Source: Prolixibacteraceae bacterium (GTDB lineage Bacteria > Bacteroidota > Bacteroidia > Bacteroidales > Prolixibacteraceae). From it: a DNA stretch of 34,252 nucleotides. The notes beneath the pieces were generated by a model. That model searched no databases. It had not been told where the DNA came from and worked only from the letters and a program-made list of their open reading frames with translations. The stretch spans positions 1 to 34,252 of the forward strand of contig CANJNY010000042.1 in NCBI GenBank assembly GCA_947475715.1, in the 5' to 3' direction. The position numbers and the translations under genes were made by a program. Below are positions 1 to 6,991 of the stretch, piece after piece. Position 1 is the stretch's first letter. Each line of letters starts with the position of its first letter.

Positions 1-402
1 AGAAAAAAACTTCTACTTCTGCAAAATGGTTTTTAGGTGCAGCAAAGCTATTTTAGGGTATAACATAGATGATTTTGGGTAAAGCAAAGCTATTTTTAGG
101 TGGCGTCTAAAGATTTTTGATCAATACAACCTGAGTCAAGGTTCAACCCGCTGTCGGGGTTGCAGGATCATCGCCATCTTTTACCCCCGGTTCCGTAAAC
201 TCCACCGGAGGTTATTCAAATTAATCCCGGTTCCCGGGATCGGACTTTTCGAAGAGTCGATGAGATGGAGCATGGCTAAACCTGTAGTACATCAAACGAC
301 CAAAATAGCCGTTGTGCGGGATTGTCTTATGAAAAGCCGGGTTTAAAGCACTAATTTTGAAACCTCATTTTGAATCAGTAAATTCGATAAAAAAATATCT
401 TT
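1..402. other. Gene-free left edge with short repeats and hairpins
   Basis: I see no convincing coding region here. Three related copies of a roughly 20-bp direct repeat (core GCAAAGCTATTTTAGG, the first copy more degenerate) lie at 21-40, 42-60 and 84-103. A stem CAACCC/GGGTTG is at 144-162, and a perfect tri-loop hairpin TCCCGG-TTC-CCGGGA is at 225-239, the same architecture as the hairpins at 6789-6935. The stretch looks like decayed mobile or repeat DNA, but no transposase fragment is recognisable. Confidence 0.5.
352..359 (+). promoter_or_regulatory. Possible Bacteroidota -7 box
   Basis: The octamer TAATTTTG matches the Bacteroidota sigma-ABfr -7 consensus TAnnTTTG and lies 43 bp before the start of the small gene at 403. 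I see no good -33 TTG box at the usual spacing, so this is a weak prediction. Confidence 0.3.
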
Positions 403-612
403 ATGAGAACACTAAATATTCAGATATCAGAGTTGGAACTAACCCGGTTCGGAATTAAAAAAGATCAATTGTCTTTTTCTGAATTTGTAGATATTGTAAA
501 TAAGGAAATTACAAAGCAAGCTCTTGTGCGTAGTTTGAAACTGGCCGAAAGATTTCAACTGTCAAAAATGTCAATGGACGATATTACCAAGGAGGTAAAA
601 AGATATATTTAA
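403..612 (+). CDS. Small antitoxin-like protein, orphan
   Basis: This 69-residue protein has the size and style of small Bacteroidota antitoxins encoded just upstream of PIN-domain toxins: an N-terminal beta-strand (TLNIQIS), a helix-rich middle, and a C-terminal LSKMSMDDITKEV segment of the kind those proteins carry. The resemblance is from memory of the family and not from a search. No PIN gene follows; the next gene, 41 bp on, is a different small antitoxin. If the assignment is right, the toxin has been lost. The ATG start follows a TAnnTTTG-like box. It could also simply be a conserved hypothetical protein. Confidence 0.5.
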   Translation: MRTLNIQISELELTRFGIKKDQLSFSEFVDIVNKEITKQALVRSLKLAERFQLSKMSMDDITKEVKRYI

Positions 613-629
613 TCCTCATTCAAATTCAT

Positions 630-637
630 TACCTTTG
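630..637 (+). promoter_or_regulatory. Likely Bacteroidota -7 box
   Basis: TACCTTTG matches the TAnnTTTG -7 consensus exactly and ends 16 bp before the ATG at 654, which leaves room for a short leader. The -33 region is not convincing. It would drive the small antitoxin gene and the toxin stub behind it. Confidence 0.4.
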
Positions 638-653
638 ATTTAAAATAAATCGA

Positions 654-836
654 ATGATAACAAAAACTCAAATAAAAAATTCATTAGATAACCTTCCCGA
701 AAATGTGACGGTTGATCAGGTTATTGATCAGTTGATATTTATAGAAAAAATCCAAAAAGGATTGGACGATTCCAGGAATGGTCGCGTTAATTCAAAAGAA
801 GATTCAAAAGAGAAATTAAGTAAATGGATAAAGTAA
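654..836 (+). CDS. ParD/RelB-like antitoxin of a broken TA pair
   Basis: This 60-residue, charged protein (DNLPENVTVDQVIDQLIFIEKIQKGLDD at its middle, Lys/Glu-rich end) resembles the short antitoxins that Bacteroidota encode ahead of RelE/ParE toxins. Its last 13 bases overlap the start of a reading frame beginning at 824 that encodes a ParE-like N-terminus, the usual arrangement of antitoxin followed by overlapping toxin. That toxin stops after 19 codons, so the antitoxin now stands alone. The identification rests mainly on this linkage. It may still repress its own promoter. Confidence 0.55.
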   Translation: MITKTQIKNSLDNLPENVTVDQVIDQLIFIEKIQKGLDDSRNGRVNSKEDSKEKLSKWIK

Positions 837-883
837 TTTGGACAGATAATGCGCTTCAGGATTTAAATGATATCGCTGAATAA
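824..883 (+). pseudogene. ParE/RelE toxin stub, 19 codons
   Basis: The frame starting at 824 reads MDKVIWTDNALQDLNDIAE and then TAA. This is the characteristic opening of ParE-family toxins (V.W...A..dL..I..YI). The bases after the TAA read Tyr-Ile, exactly what should follow in an intact toxin, so the TAA looks like a three-base insertion or the edge of a rearrangement; beyond that the similarity ends. The ATG overlaps the antitoxin gene by 13 bases. By chance, the frame past the stop is the same frame as the rhamnosidase gene that starts at 950. The toxin cannot be functional. Confidence 0.6.
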
Positions 884-949
884 TATATCATTATTTTTAT
901 CCGGACAATCACAACCAGTCTGTTTCGGATAACCGCTACAATAACAAAG

Positions 950-3418
950 ATGAAACCTCTCAACCTCTTCCTCCTCCTTTCTCTCTTTATATCCCCGATC
1001 TGCCATGCCGACCAACAGGATCCGGATTCAATAACCAGCATCCAGTCTTCCATGATCTGGTCCACTTCAACACCTGACGGAAAGCAGGCTTATGTTGCTT
1101 TTCGGAAGCGATTTGAGCTGAGTGAATCTTCAACATCGGCAAAACTCCAGTTGTTTGTCGACTCCCGCTACCTGCTGTGGATAAACGGGAAATATGTTTT
1201 ACGCGGTCCCTGCCGGTTTAATCCGAAACGACCTGAATATGATGTGGTTGATGTGCACGCTTATCTGAAAAAGGGAAATAATGTGATTGTCGTTTTGGCA
1301 CATAATTATGGCGGTGCAGTCAATGGTCACATTATGAAGCATGTGCCGGGATTAACCGCCGTGTTGGAAATAGCCGGAAAGGAGATTCTTCACACCGATC
1401 CAACCTGGCGATGCAACGAAAATACGCGTTATTTGGCTTCACCCGAATCGTGGAATACCGTCCCGGATGTGATCGATGGCCGGATCGATGATGCAGCATG
1501 GATAACCCCCGACTTTGATGATACCTCCTGGCGGTTTGCCAAACAGGTCGATGGAAATCAGTGGGGGAGGATGTACCCGAGTCAGATTCCCCTTGCCCGG
1601 GAAACGGAACTTAAGGAGCTTAAATTATTGCCATCTGGTAAATCAGTTAGCAGTGCATTGCCCCTTGAACTGAAAGTTGGGGAAGAGGTATTGGTTAATT
1701 TTGGTCAGATGGCAATGGCCTATACTTCGATGGAACTTGATGCTCAGGCCGGAAGTAAGTTAACCATGCAATATGCCCTGCGATATAAAAACGGGAAGCC
1801 TGAGGAGATGTATGGCGATGGCAATCACTATACCTGTCGCCCTGGTGTTCAGAGTTTTATGACTACAGACCAGTGGGGATCGCACTATATGCTAGTGAAA
1901 TGTACATCCGGGCGTGTGAAACTGCTTGGATTAAAAATTACCGACCGAAGTTATCCTTTTAACCGGATTGGAAACTTCAGGTGCAGCGATGAGGTGCTGA
2001 CCAATCTTTGGACAATGGCCCAAAACACAATTGAAATCACGAGCGATGATGGCTATGGCTCGGATGCTCGCGAGCGGAATGAGTGGATCCAGGATGCCGG
2101 GAAGGCAAGTTTTTCAACAACGAGAGTTGGTTCTGCCGGACCAGGAAAAGATGGGAAACCTGTTTATTCAGACCCCCGCCTGCTTAAAAATATGCTACGC
2201 CATGCTGCCCAGTCACAATTGCCAAACGGGCAGCTACTCGCAACTTTTCCTACCGATCGTGGTCCGGAAGACTGCCATTACATCATCGATGATTATTCGT
2301 GTCAGTGGTTCGAAGGGCTGAAAACTTATTACAATGTTACCGGAGATAAGGAGTTTGTGCGGGAGATGTGGCCGACCCTCTTTGCCCAGATCAACTGGTT
2401 TCTGAAAAACCGGACAGAACGCGGACTTTTGCTTGCACGTGAATACACCTCCTTCGATAATCCTTTTGCCTACATTACTTGTGAAGGAGCCACTATTAAC
2501 GCCTTTTTCTATTCGGCTTTAAAAAATTGTGAGGAGCTAGCCCTTGTTGCCGGAGAAACGCAGAAATCAATGGAATATAAAAATGCAGCAGAGGAATTTA
2601 AAATTGCCTTCAATTACCAATTTTGGAACGATTCAGAGTTAGCCTATAATTCGGCATTTTATCAAAACAAGCTTTATCCACCCACCGTGCATGCTCAGCT
2701 GATTGCCTTGCACTATAATCTGGTTCCTGAAAACCGTAAGGCATCAGTCGAGAAATGGTTTCTGGCAAATTATAAAAATCCGGGGATGAAACATTGCTGT
2801 ACAAATGGTGATTTCGAAAAGATGGTGAATCAAAAGGCGGGGGTTGAAATGCCGGTGGTTTATTTCTGGGTGTTCAGTCAGCTTTACAGGATGGACTCAG
2901 AGGATCTGGATAACGAGGCTATCGGGGAGATGCGCCGCCGTTGGACACCAATGGTGAAATATATGCAGGATGCCGGAACCTTATGCGAATCGTTTACCGA
3001 TGAAAAAGGGGAGGGGGCAAGCGAATCGTGCCATAACTACGGTTCTGTTCCTGCTTATTTCCTGAGCACTAATGTTCTTGGAGTGCAAATGGATGGAGCC
3101 ATTTGGGAGAAAAAACTGGTGATTGAGCCCCGACTGGGTGATCTCGCTTTTGCCGAAGGGGTCGTAGTGACCCCTCATGGTGCAGTGCCGGTGTCGTGGA
3201 AAAAATCATCCGATGGAAAATCACTTTACTATAAAATAACTATTCCCAAAGGGATTCACGCGACGCTTCATCTTCCAATACTGTCGGATAAAACCACACT
3301 GATGATGAACGGAAAGGTTTTAGCAAAAGATGGAAATCTGTCAAATGGAATTACCACGGATGGTAGGTGGATCGTTATTCCCAAATTAACGGGCGAATAT
3401 TCCGGAAGTTTAAAATAA
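950..3418 (+). CDS. GH78-like alpha-L-rhamnosidase, secreted
   Basis: Predicted to remove non-reducing alpha-L-rhamnose from oligosaccharides in the periplasm or at the surface. The 822-residue protein has a signal peptide (about 1-20, ending ICHA), N-terminal beta-sandwich modules typical of bacterial rhamnosidases (about 45-215 with VDSRYLLWINGKYV, and 220-335), an (alpha/alpha)6 barrel (about 345-690) and a C-terminal beta-sandwich (about 715-820). The catalytic loop reads DARERNEWIQDAG at 372-384, a variant of the family's D.xxRDERxGWxGD signature. The helical barrel ends in SESCHNYGSVPAYFL, the usual C-terminal family landmark. It directly follows toxin-antitoxin debris and is followed by a palindromic repeat, so it is probably monocistronic. 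Activity on rhamnose is a family inference; the altered motif could mean another substrate. Confidence 0.83.
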   Translation: MKPLNLFLLLSLFISPICHADQQDPDSITSIQSSMIWSTSTPDGKQAYVAFRKRFELSESSTSAKLQLFVDSRYLLWINGKYVLRGPCRFNPKRPEYDVVDVHAYLKKGNNVIVVLAHNYGGAVNGHIMKHVPGLTAVLEIAGKEILHTDPTWRCNENTRYLASPESWNTVPDVIDGRIDDAAWITPDFDDTSWRFAKQVDGNQWGRMYPSQIPLARETELKELKLLPSGKSVSSALPLELKVGEEVLVNFGQMAMAYTSMELDAQAGSKLTMQYALRYKNGKPEEMYGDGNHYTCRPGVQSFMTTDQWGSHYMLVKCTSGRVKLLGLKITDRSYPFNRIGNFRCSDEVLTNLWTMAQNTIEITSDDGYGSDARERNEWIQDAGKASFSTTRVGSAGPGKDGKPVYSDPRLLKNMLRHAAQSQLPNGQLLATFPTDRGPEDCHYIIDDYSCQWFEGLKTYYNVTGDKEFVREMWPTLFAQINWFLKNRTERGLLLAREYTSFDNPFAYITCEGATINAFFYSALKNCEELALVAGETQKSMEYKNAAEEFKIAFNYQFWNDSELAYNSAFYQNKLYPPTVHAQLIALHYNLVPENRKASVEKWFLANYKNPGMKHCCTNGDFEKMVNQKAGVEMPVVYFWVFSQLYRMDSEDLDNEAIGEMRRRWTPMVKYMQDAGTLCESFTDEKGEGASESCHNYGSVPAYFLSTNVLGVQMDGAIWEKKLVIEPRLGDLAFAEGVVVTPHGAVPVSWKKSSDGKSLYYKITIPKGIHATLHLPILSDKTTLMMNGKVLAKDGNLSNGITTDGRWIVIPKLTGEYSGSLK

Positions 3419-3424
3419 AAAAGC

Positions 3425-3513
3425 GCCACCAAAACTCCAAGACACCAAATAGGCGCCAAATTCCTCCTTTACATCATCTTTGGTGAAATTTGGTGTTTTC
3501 GTGATTTGGTGAC
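3425..3513. repeat. Imperfect palindromic element, copy 1
   Basis: Arms of 26 bp (3425-3450 and 3488-3513) pair with five mismatches; the arms contain repeated CACCAAA / TTTGGTG words. A second copy with the same layout and the same flanking CATATTTTT is at 31338-31430. The element starts 7 bp after the GH78 stop codon. It could be a non-autonomous mobile element, an RNA hairpin or a terminator; no T-run ends it cleanly. Confidence 0.7.
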
Positions 3514-3618
3514 ATATTTTTATTGTGATTATTTCAGAACGTAGTTAATTCCGGAAATACGATATTTTTTCATCATATCACTTAATACCCTTTACTTATT
3601 TAATATATTTATAAACCA

Positions 3619-5850
3619 ATGATAATGAGATTACCGTTACTACTCCTGACGACTTTTCTATTGCTTTTATTATCTGTTCCTTCATATGGACAGAAGGGAA
3701 TTGATAAAAAACAAAATCCTGACAAACAGGTATTCATTACCCTTTCTGGTCAGGTATTATCCGGTAAAAATCAAATTAAAGGTGATTGGAATACCGCTGC
3801 TCCATTGTTGCATCTTTTCCGAACACAAGCAAAACCTAACAGGGGAACTATTTTGCTGCTTTCCGGAAATAAAATCAAGCATCCAAAAGCGGGAGATAAA
3901 AATGCAAAGATGATCCAGTTTCTTATTGACGAGGGTTTTGATGTCGCGAACCTTGAATACACTAGCAAACCGGCAAATTCACCAGCTCCAAATCTTGCAC
4001 TCACAAATTCACTAAAAGCATTCAGAGCTCTTCGGGAGAATGCGAAAAAGCTGGGATTGTTAGCCAATCATTTTAGCATTATGGGTGTTGCATCAGATGG
4101 TCACCTTGCTGCACGCACAGTACAAAAACTAGACACTAATGAGCAACCCGAGGATTTGATACTGGTTGATCCGTCACACTTTGATGAAATAATTCCCGGA
4201 ACAGTATTTCCGGCAATTATGCCACCGCTGAGTCCCATAGGAAGGTTGCTTTGCACCTTTTCATCGGATGGAAATAAGGAGTGGATCAGAACCGCCCGGG
4301 AATACACCAAAACGTGGATCGGATATGACGGAGAGGCCACCTTTAAGCTGATAGCCGATAGCGCCACTGTTTTAAATGGCGGTAAAGCTTTGATTGAAAG
4401 CGAGCCTAAGCTGGTCGAGATCCTTAAATCCTTTTTTGAGACGAAGGGAGAACTAAAATCAACGGTTGTAAATCCGGCCGCTATTCCGGTTGCAGGTTAT
4501 AGCCCTGACCGACATGCAGAGAAACTGTCGCTGGTTGCCAAAGAGAAGTTTGACCTGGTTCTGATCGGGAATTCAATCACCAATAATTTTGAGAAACCTG
4601 AATATCAGCCGGTCTGGAAACAGTTTTTTGAACCCAGAAAAGCGATTAATCTGGGTTATTCGGGGTATCGTACCGAGAATCTTCTCTGGAATATTGAGCA
4701 TGGCGAACTTGAAGGTCAATCTCCGAAAGTTATCATCGTGGAGATAGGAACCAATAATATCGATGAGAAGAATTACCCGACACGCCATACCGCGGGTCAG
4801 CTTGCAGGAGGGATAGCGGCAATTGTGAAATTGCTGCGTGAAAAATGTCCCGATTCAAAGATAATTGTGATGCGTTGTTTCCCCGGATGTTATGGCGGAC
4901 CAAATCCAACCTCGCATCGTGCAATACTTGAACGGGCATCTGACCTGGTTTCCCGTATTGCCGATGGCAAGCATGTTTTCTATTGCGATGTAAATCATGT
5001 ATTCCTCAATATGGACGGATCGATCAACCACGAGATGATGCCTGACTGGTTGCATCCGAGTCCTGAGGGGGCAAAGCGGTGGGCCCAGGCTATGGAGCCG
5101 CTGCTCTCTGAACTGATGGGTGACAAATCGCTTGATACTGAAATTCCGTCAAATTCAGCCATTGTCCCTGCCTCAAAACTTGAGCAGGACAGCTATAACT
5201 GGTGGGGGCGTCATGCCGAGATTTTGCAAATTAAGGATTCCATAAATCCGGAGGTTGTATTAATCGGCAATTCGATTACCCATTTCTGGGGTGGCCTGCC
5301 TCAGGTCAGAAATGCAGACGGAAGCGCCAGAATTCCGAACGGCCCCAAAACATATGCTTCACTATTGGGAAAATACCGGGCTTTGAATCTGGGTTTTGGC
5401 TGGGACAGGACTCAAAATGCACTGTGGCGTCTCGACCACGGTGAGCTTGACGGACTTCACCCCGGGAAGGTGATTATCGACATCGGGACTAACAATACCA
5501 GTGGGACCTCCAATGCCCGGATGAACAGCACAGCTGAGATTGTTGAAGGGATTCGGGAGGTTTGTCTGAGAGTGAGGTCCAAGGTTCCGGGTACCAAAAT
5601 CATCCTGATGGCGGTATTCCCGCGCGAACAAATGCCCGAAAATCCCCGAAGAATTCTGATCAATGAGATAAACCGTCAACTGGAACTGTTTGCAAAATCT
5701 GAAAAAATCACATTCGTGGATATCGGTCCCAAAATGCTTTCGCCCGATGGGACTATTTCAAAAGAGATCATGGGTGATTTTTGCCATCCCACCGAAAAAG
5801 GGTATCAGATTTGGGCGGATGGGATCAGATCCTTGATCGAAGAGCCTTAA
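3619..5850 (+). CDS. Three-domain esterase: degenerate alpha/beta-hydrolase plus two SGNH domains
   Basis: Likely removes acetyl or other acyl groups from glycans outside the cytoplasm. The 743-residue protein has a signal peptide (1-24, SYGQ), then an alpha/beta-hydrolase-like domain (about 40-280), then two GDSL/SGNH domains. The first SGNH domain (about 310-500) has GNSIT with Ser319, NLGYSG, GTNN at 377-380 and DWLHP with Asp476/His479. The second (about 540-740) has GNSIT with Ser552, NLGFG, GTNN at 623-626 and DFCHP with Asp720/His723. Both look catalytically complete and resemble the platelet-activating-factor acetylhydrolase-like branch. In the N-terminal domain the nucleophile elbow reads GVASDGHLAA (156-165), where family members such as BD-FAE have GFSAGGHLAA, and no HG motif follows, so it is probably inactive or a binding module. 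Start chosen at the ATG before the hydrophobic core. Confidence 0.85.
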   Translation: MIMRLPLLLLTTFLLLLLSVPSYGQKGIDKKQNPDKQVFITLSGQVLSGKNQIKGDWNTAAPLLHLFRTQAKPNRGTILLLSGNKIKHPKAGDKNAKMIQFLIDEGFDVANLEYTSKPANSPAPNLALTNSLKAFRALRENAKKLGLLANHFSIMGVASDGHLAARTVQKLDTNEQPEDLILVDPSHFDEIIPGTVFPAIMPPLSPIGRLLCTFSSDGNKEWIRTAREYTKTWIGYDGEATFKLIADSATVLNGGKALIESEPKLVEILKSFFETKGELKSTVVNPAAIPVAGYSPDRHAEKLSLVAKEKFDLVLIGNSITNNFEKPEYQPVWKQFFEPRKAINLGYSGYRTENLLWNIEHGELEGQSPKVIIVEIGTNNIDEKNYPTRHTAGQLAGGIAAIVKLLREKCPDSKIIVMRCFPGCYGGPNPTSHRAILERASDLVSRIADGKHVFYCDVNHVFLNMDGSINHEMMPDWLHPSPEGAKRWAQAMEPLLSELMGDKSLDTEIPSNSAIVPASKLEQDSYNWWGRHAEILQIKDSINPEVVLIGNSITHFWGGLPQVRNADGSARIPNGPKTYASLLGKYRALNLGFGWDRTQNALWRLDHGELDGLHPGKVIIDIGTNNTSGTSNARMNSTAEIVEGIREVCLRVRSKVPGTKIILMAVFPREQMPENPRRILINEINRQLELFAKSEKITFVDIGPKMLSPDGTISKEIMGDFCHPTEKGYQIWADGIRSLIEEP

Positions 5851-6276
5851 TGCCATAGTTATCGTAAAAATTATTTGTTGCGGTGAATAACAGCGTTAAT
5901 CTCATTAAATATGCAGTGAATAAAACGCATTCTTTTAAACTGGTTGTTTCGTGTAATGAAATCAACTGACGAAACTTTGAAAAGAGTTCTTCAGAAAAAA
6001 AAATCTGGGATAAACCTAAAGAAATGAATTTAAATAGCACGCAAAGGTTGATGTTAACTGAAATTTTTAGTGGGATTTGAGGATAAATTAAAAACTTGAG
6101 GTCACAATTTGTGATCTCAGGTAGGGGGAGAGATCCATATTCACCTTTGGTGTTTGCATCTAAATGCATATCCCAATGAATTAAGAAAGAATATATTCTT
6201 ACCCGGGAATTTTGTATCTTAGGATTAAAATATAGACTTGTTTTAGTTTGGATTATTACCACTAAAAGCCAACCTT
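5851..6276. other. Gene-free stretch of 426 bp
   Basis: No coding region is convincing on either strand; the + strand is broken by stops in all frames. The one structured element is a near-perfect 23-bp palindrome at 6097-6119, listed separately. The low-complexity, A-rich segment around 5990-6010 suggests decayed sequence. Confidence 0.5.
6097..6119. promoter_or_regulatory. Near-perfect 23-bp palindrome
   Basis: Two 11-bp arms (TGAGGTCACAA and TTGTGATCTCA) flank a single central T, with 10 of 11 positions pairing. It lies 158 bp before the ORF6N gene and 247 bp after the esterase gene. It could be an operator for a dimeric regulator or a hairpin; no T-run follows that would make it a terminator. 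Confidence 0.4.
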
Positions 6277-6897
6277 ATGTCAATAGAAGTTCGAAGTACT
6301 TTGATACCCGATGAAATTATCAGCAATAAGATATTTTTAATCAGAGGCCTTAAGGTCATGCTTGATAAAGATCTTGCAGAAATGTATGGGGTTTCAACAG
6401 GAAATTTAAATAAGGCAGTAAAACGAAATATCAAACGGTTTCCTGAAGATTTTATGTTTCAACTGAACAGTAATGAATTTGAAATCTTGCTATTCCAATT
6501 TGGAATAGCAAGATGGGGCGGAACCCGAAGTTTTCCATACGCGTTTACAGAACAGGGAGTTGCGATGTTGTCAGGGATTTTAAATAGTGATCGGGCAATC
6601 GCTGTCAATATCCAGATTATGCGGATTTTTACAAAACTTAGATTGATGTTGACCGATACCCTTGAACTAAAACTTGAAATCGAAGAGATCAGGAAAAAGC
6701 TTCAAAACCAGGATAAAAATATTGAACTGGTTTTCAGCTATCTCGATGAACTAATTAACAAACAGGTAAATCCAACTACAAAGATTTCGCCACAACGTGG
6801 CTTGATTTTTTCTTTTATAGATAATTCTACAATCCCGCAAGGCGGGATGGCTGCTCTGCAGCCTGATTATTGCAACGTAGTTGCTATATCTTTGTAG
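6277..6897 (+). CDS. ORF6N-domain DNA-binding protein
   Basis: ORF6N proteins are phage-type DNA-binding proteins related to KilA-N/antirepressor modules and are widespread in Bacteroidota accessory DNA. Residues about 15-105 form the ORF6N domain: IFLIRGLKVMLDKDLAEMYG, then NIKRFPEDFMFQL and AFTEQGVAMLSGIL. A helical, probably coiled-coil tail follows (about 125-160, LELKLEIEEIRKKL). Family members usually stop soon after this helix. Here the frame runs on into a cluster of tri-loop hairpins, so roughly the last 35 residues (from SPQRGL on) are encoded by repeat DNA and are probably acquired. Target and function are unknown; host-phage conflict or element regulation are both possible. Confidence 0.85.
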   Translation: MSIEVRSTLIPDEIISNKIFLIRGLKVMLDKDLAEMYGVSTGNLNKAVKRNIKRFPEDFMFQLNSNEFEILLFQFGIARWGGTRSFPYAFTEQGVAMLSGILNSDRAIAVNIQIMRIFTKLRLMLTDTLELKLEIEEIRKKLQNQDKNIELVFSYLDELINKQVNPTTKISPQRGLIFSFIDNSTIPQGGMAALQPDYCNVVAISL

Positions 6898-6935
6898 ATT
6901 GATTTTTTACAGAAATTTTAAAGCAACGTAGTTGC
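6789..6935. repeat. Cluster of five tri-loop hairpins
   Basis: Five perfect short hairpins, each with a three-base loop, occur in under 150 bp: GCCAC-AAC-GTGGC (6789-6801), TCCCGC-AAG-GCGGGA (6833-6847), GGCTGC-TCT-GCAGCC (6849-6863) and GCAAC-GTA-GTTGC twice (6872-6884 and 6923-6935). The first four are inside the ORF6N reading frame and the last is downstream. The two GCAAC copies share flanking words (TATATC/GACATC then TTTGTAG/TTGAGTAG). This looks like a REP-type intergenic element that has extended the upstream gene. Confidence 0.7.
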
Positions 6936-6991
6936 GACATCTTGAGTAGGTCAACATTTAAACCGGACAATTGTGATTTAAAATAGATGAT

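Noticed and set aside
5825-6262. 145-codon open frame on the minus strand across the spacer after the esterase gene
   Set aside because: It overlaps the esterase 3' end, has low-complexity Leu/Phe/Ile-rich composition and no recognisable domain. I read it as chance in AT-rich DNA.
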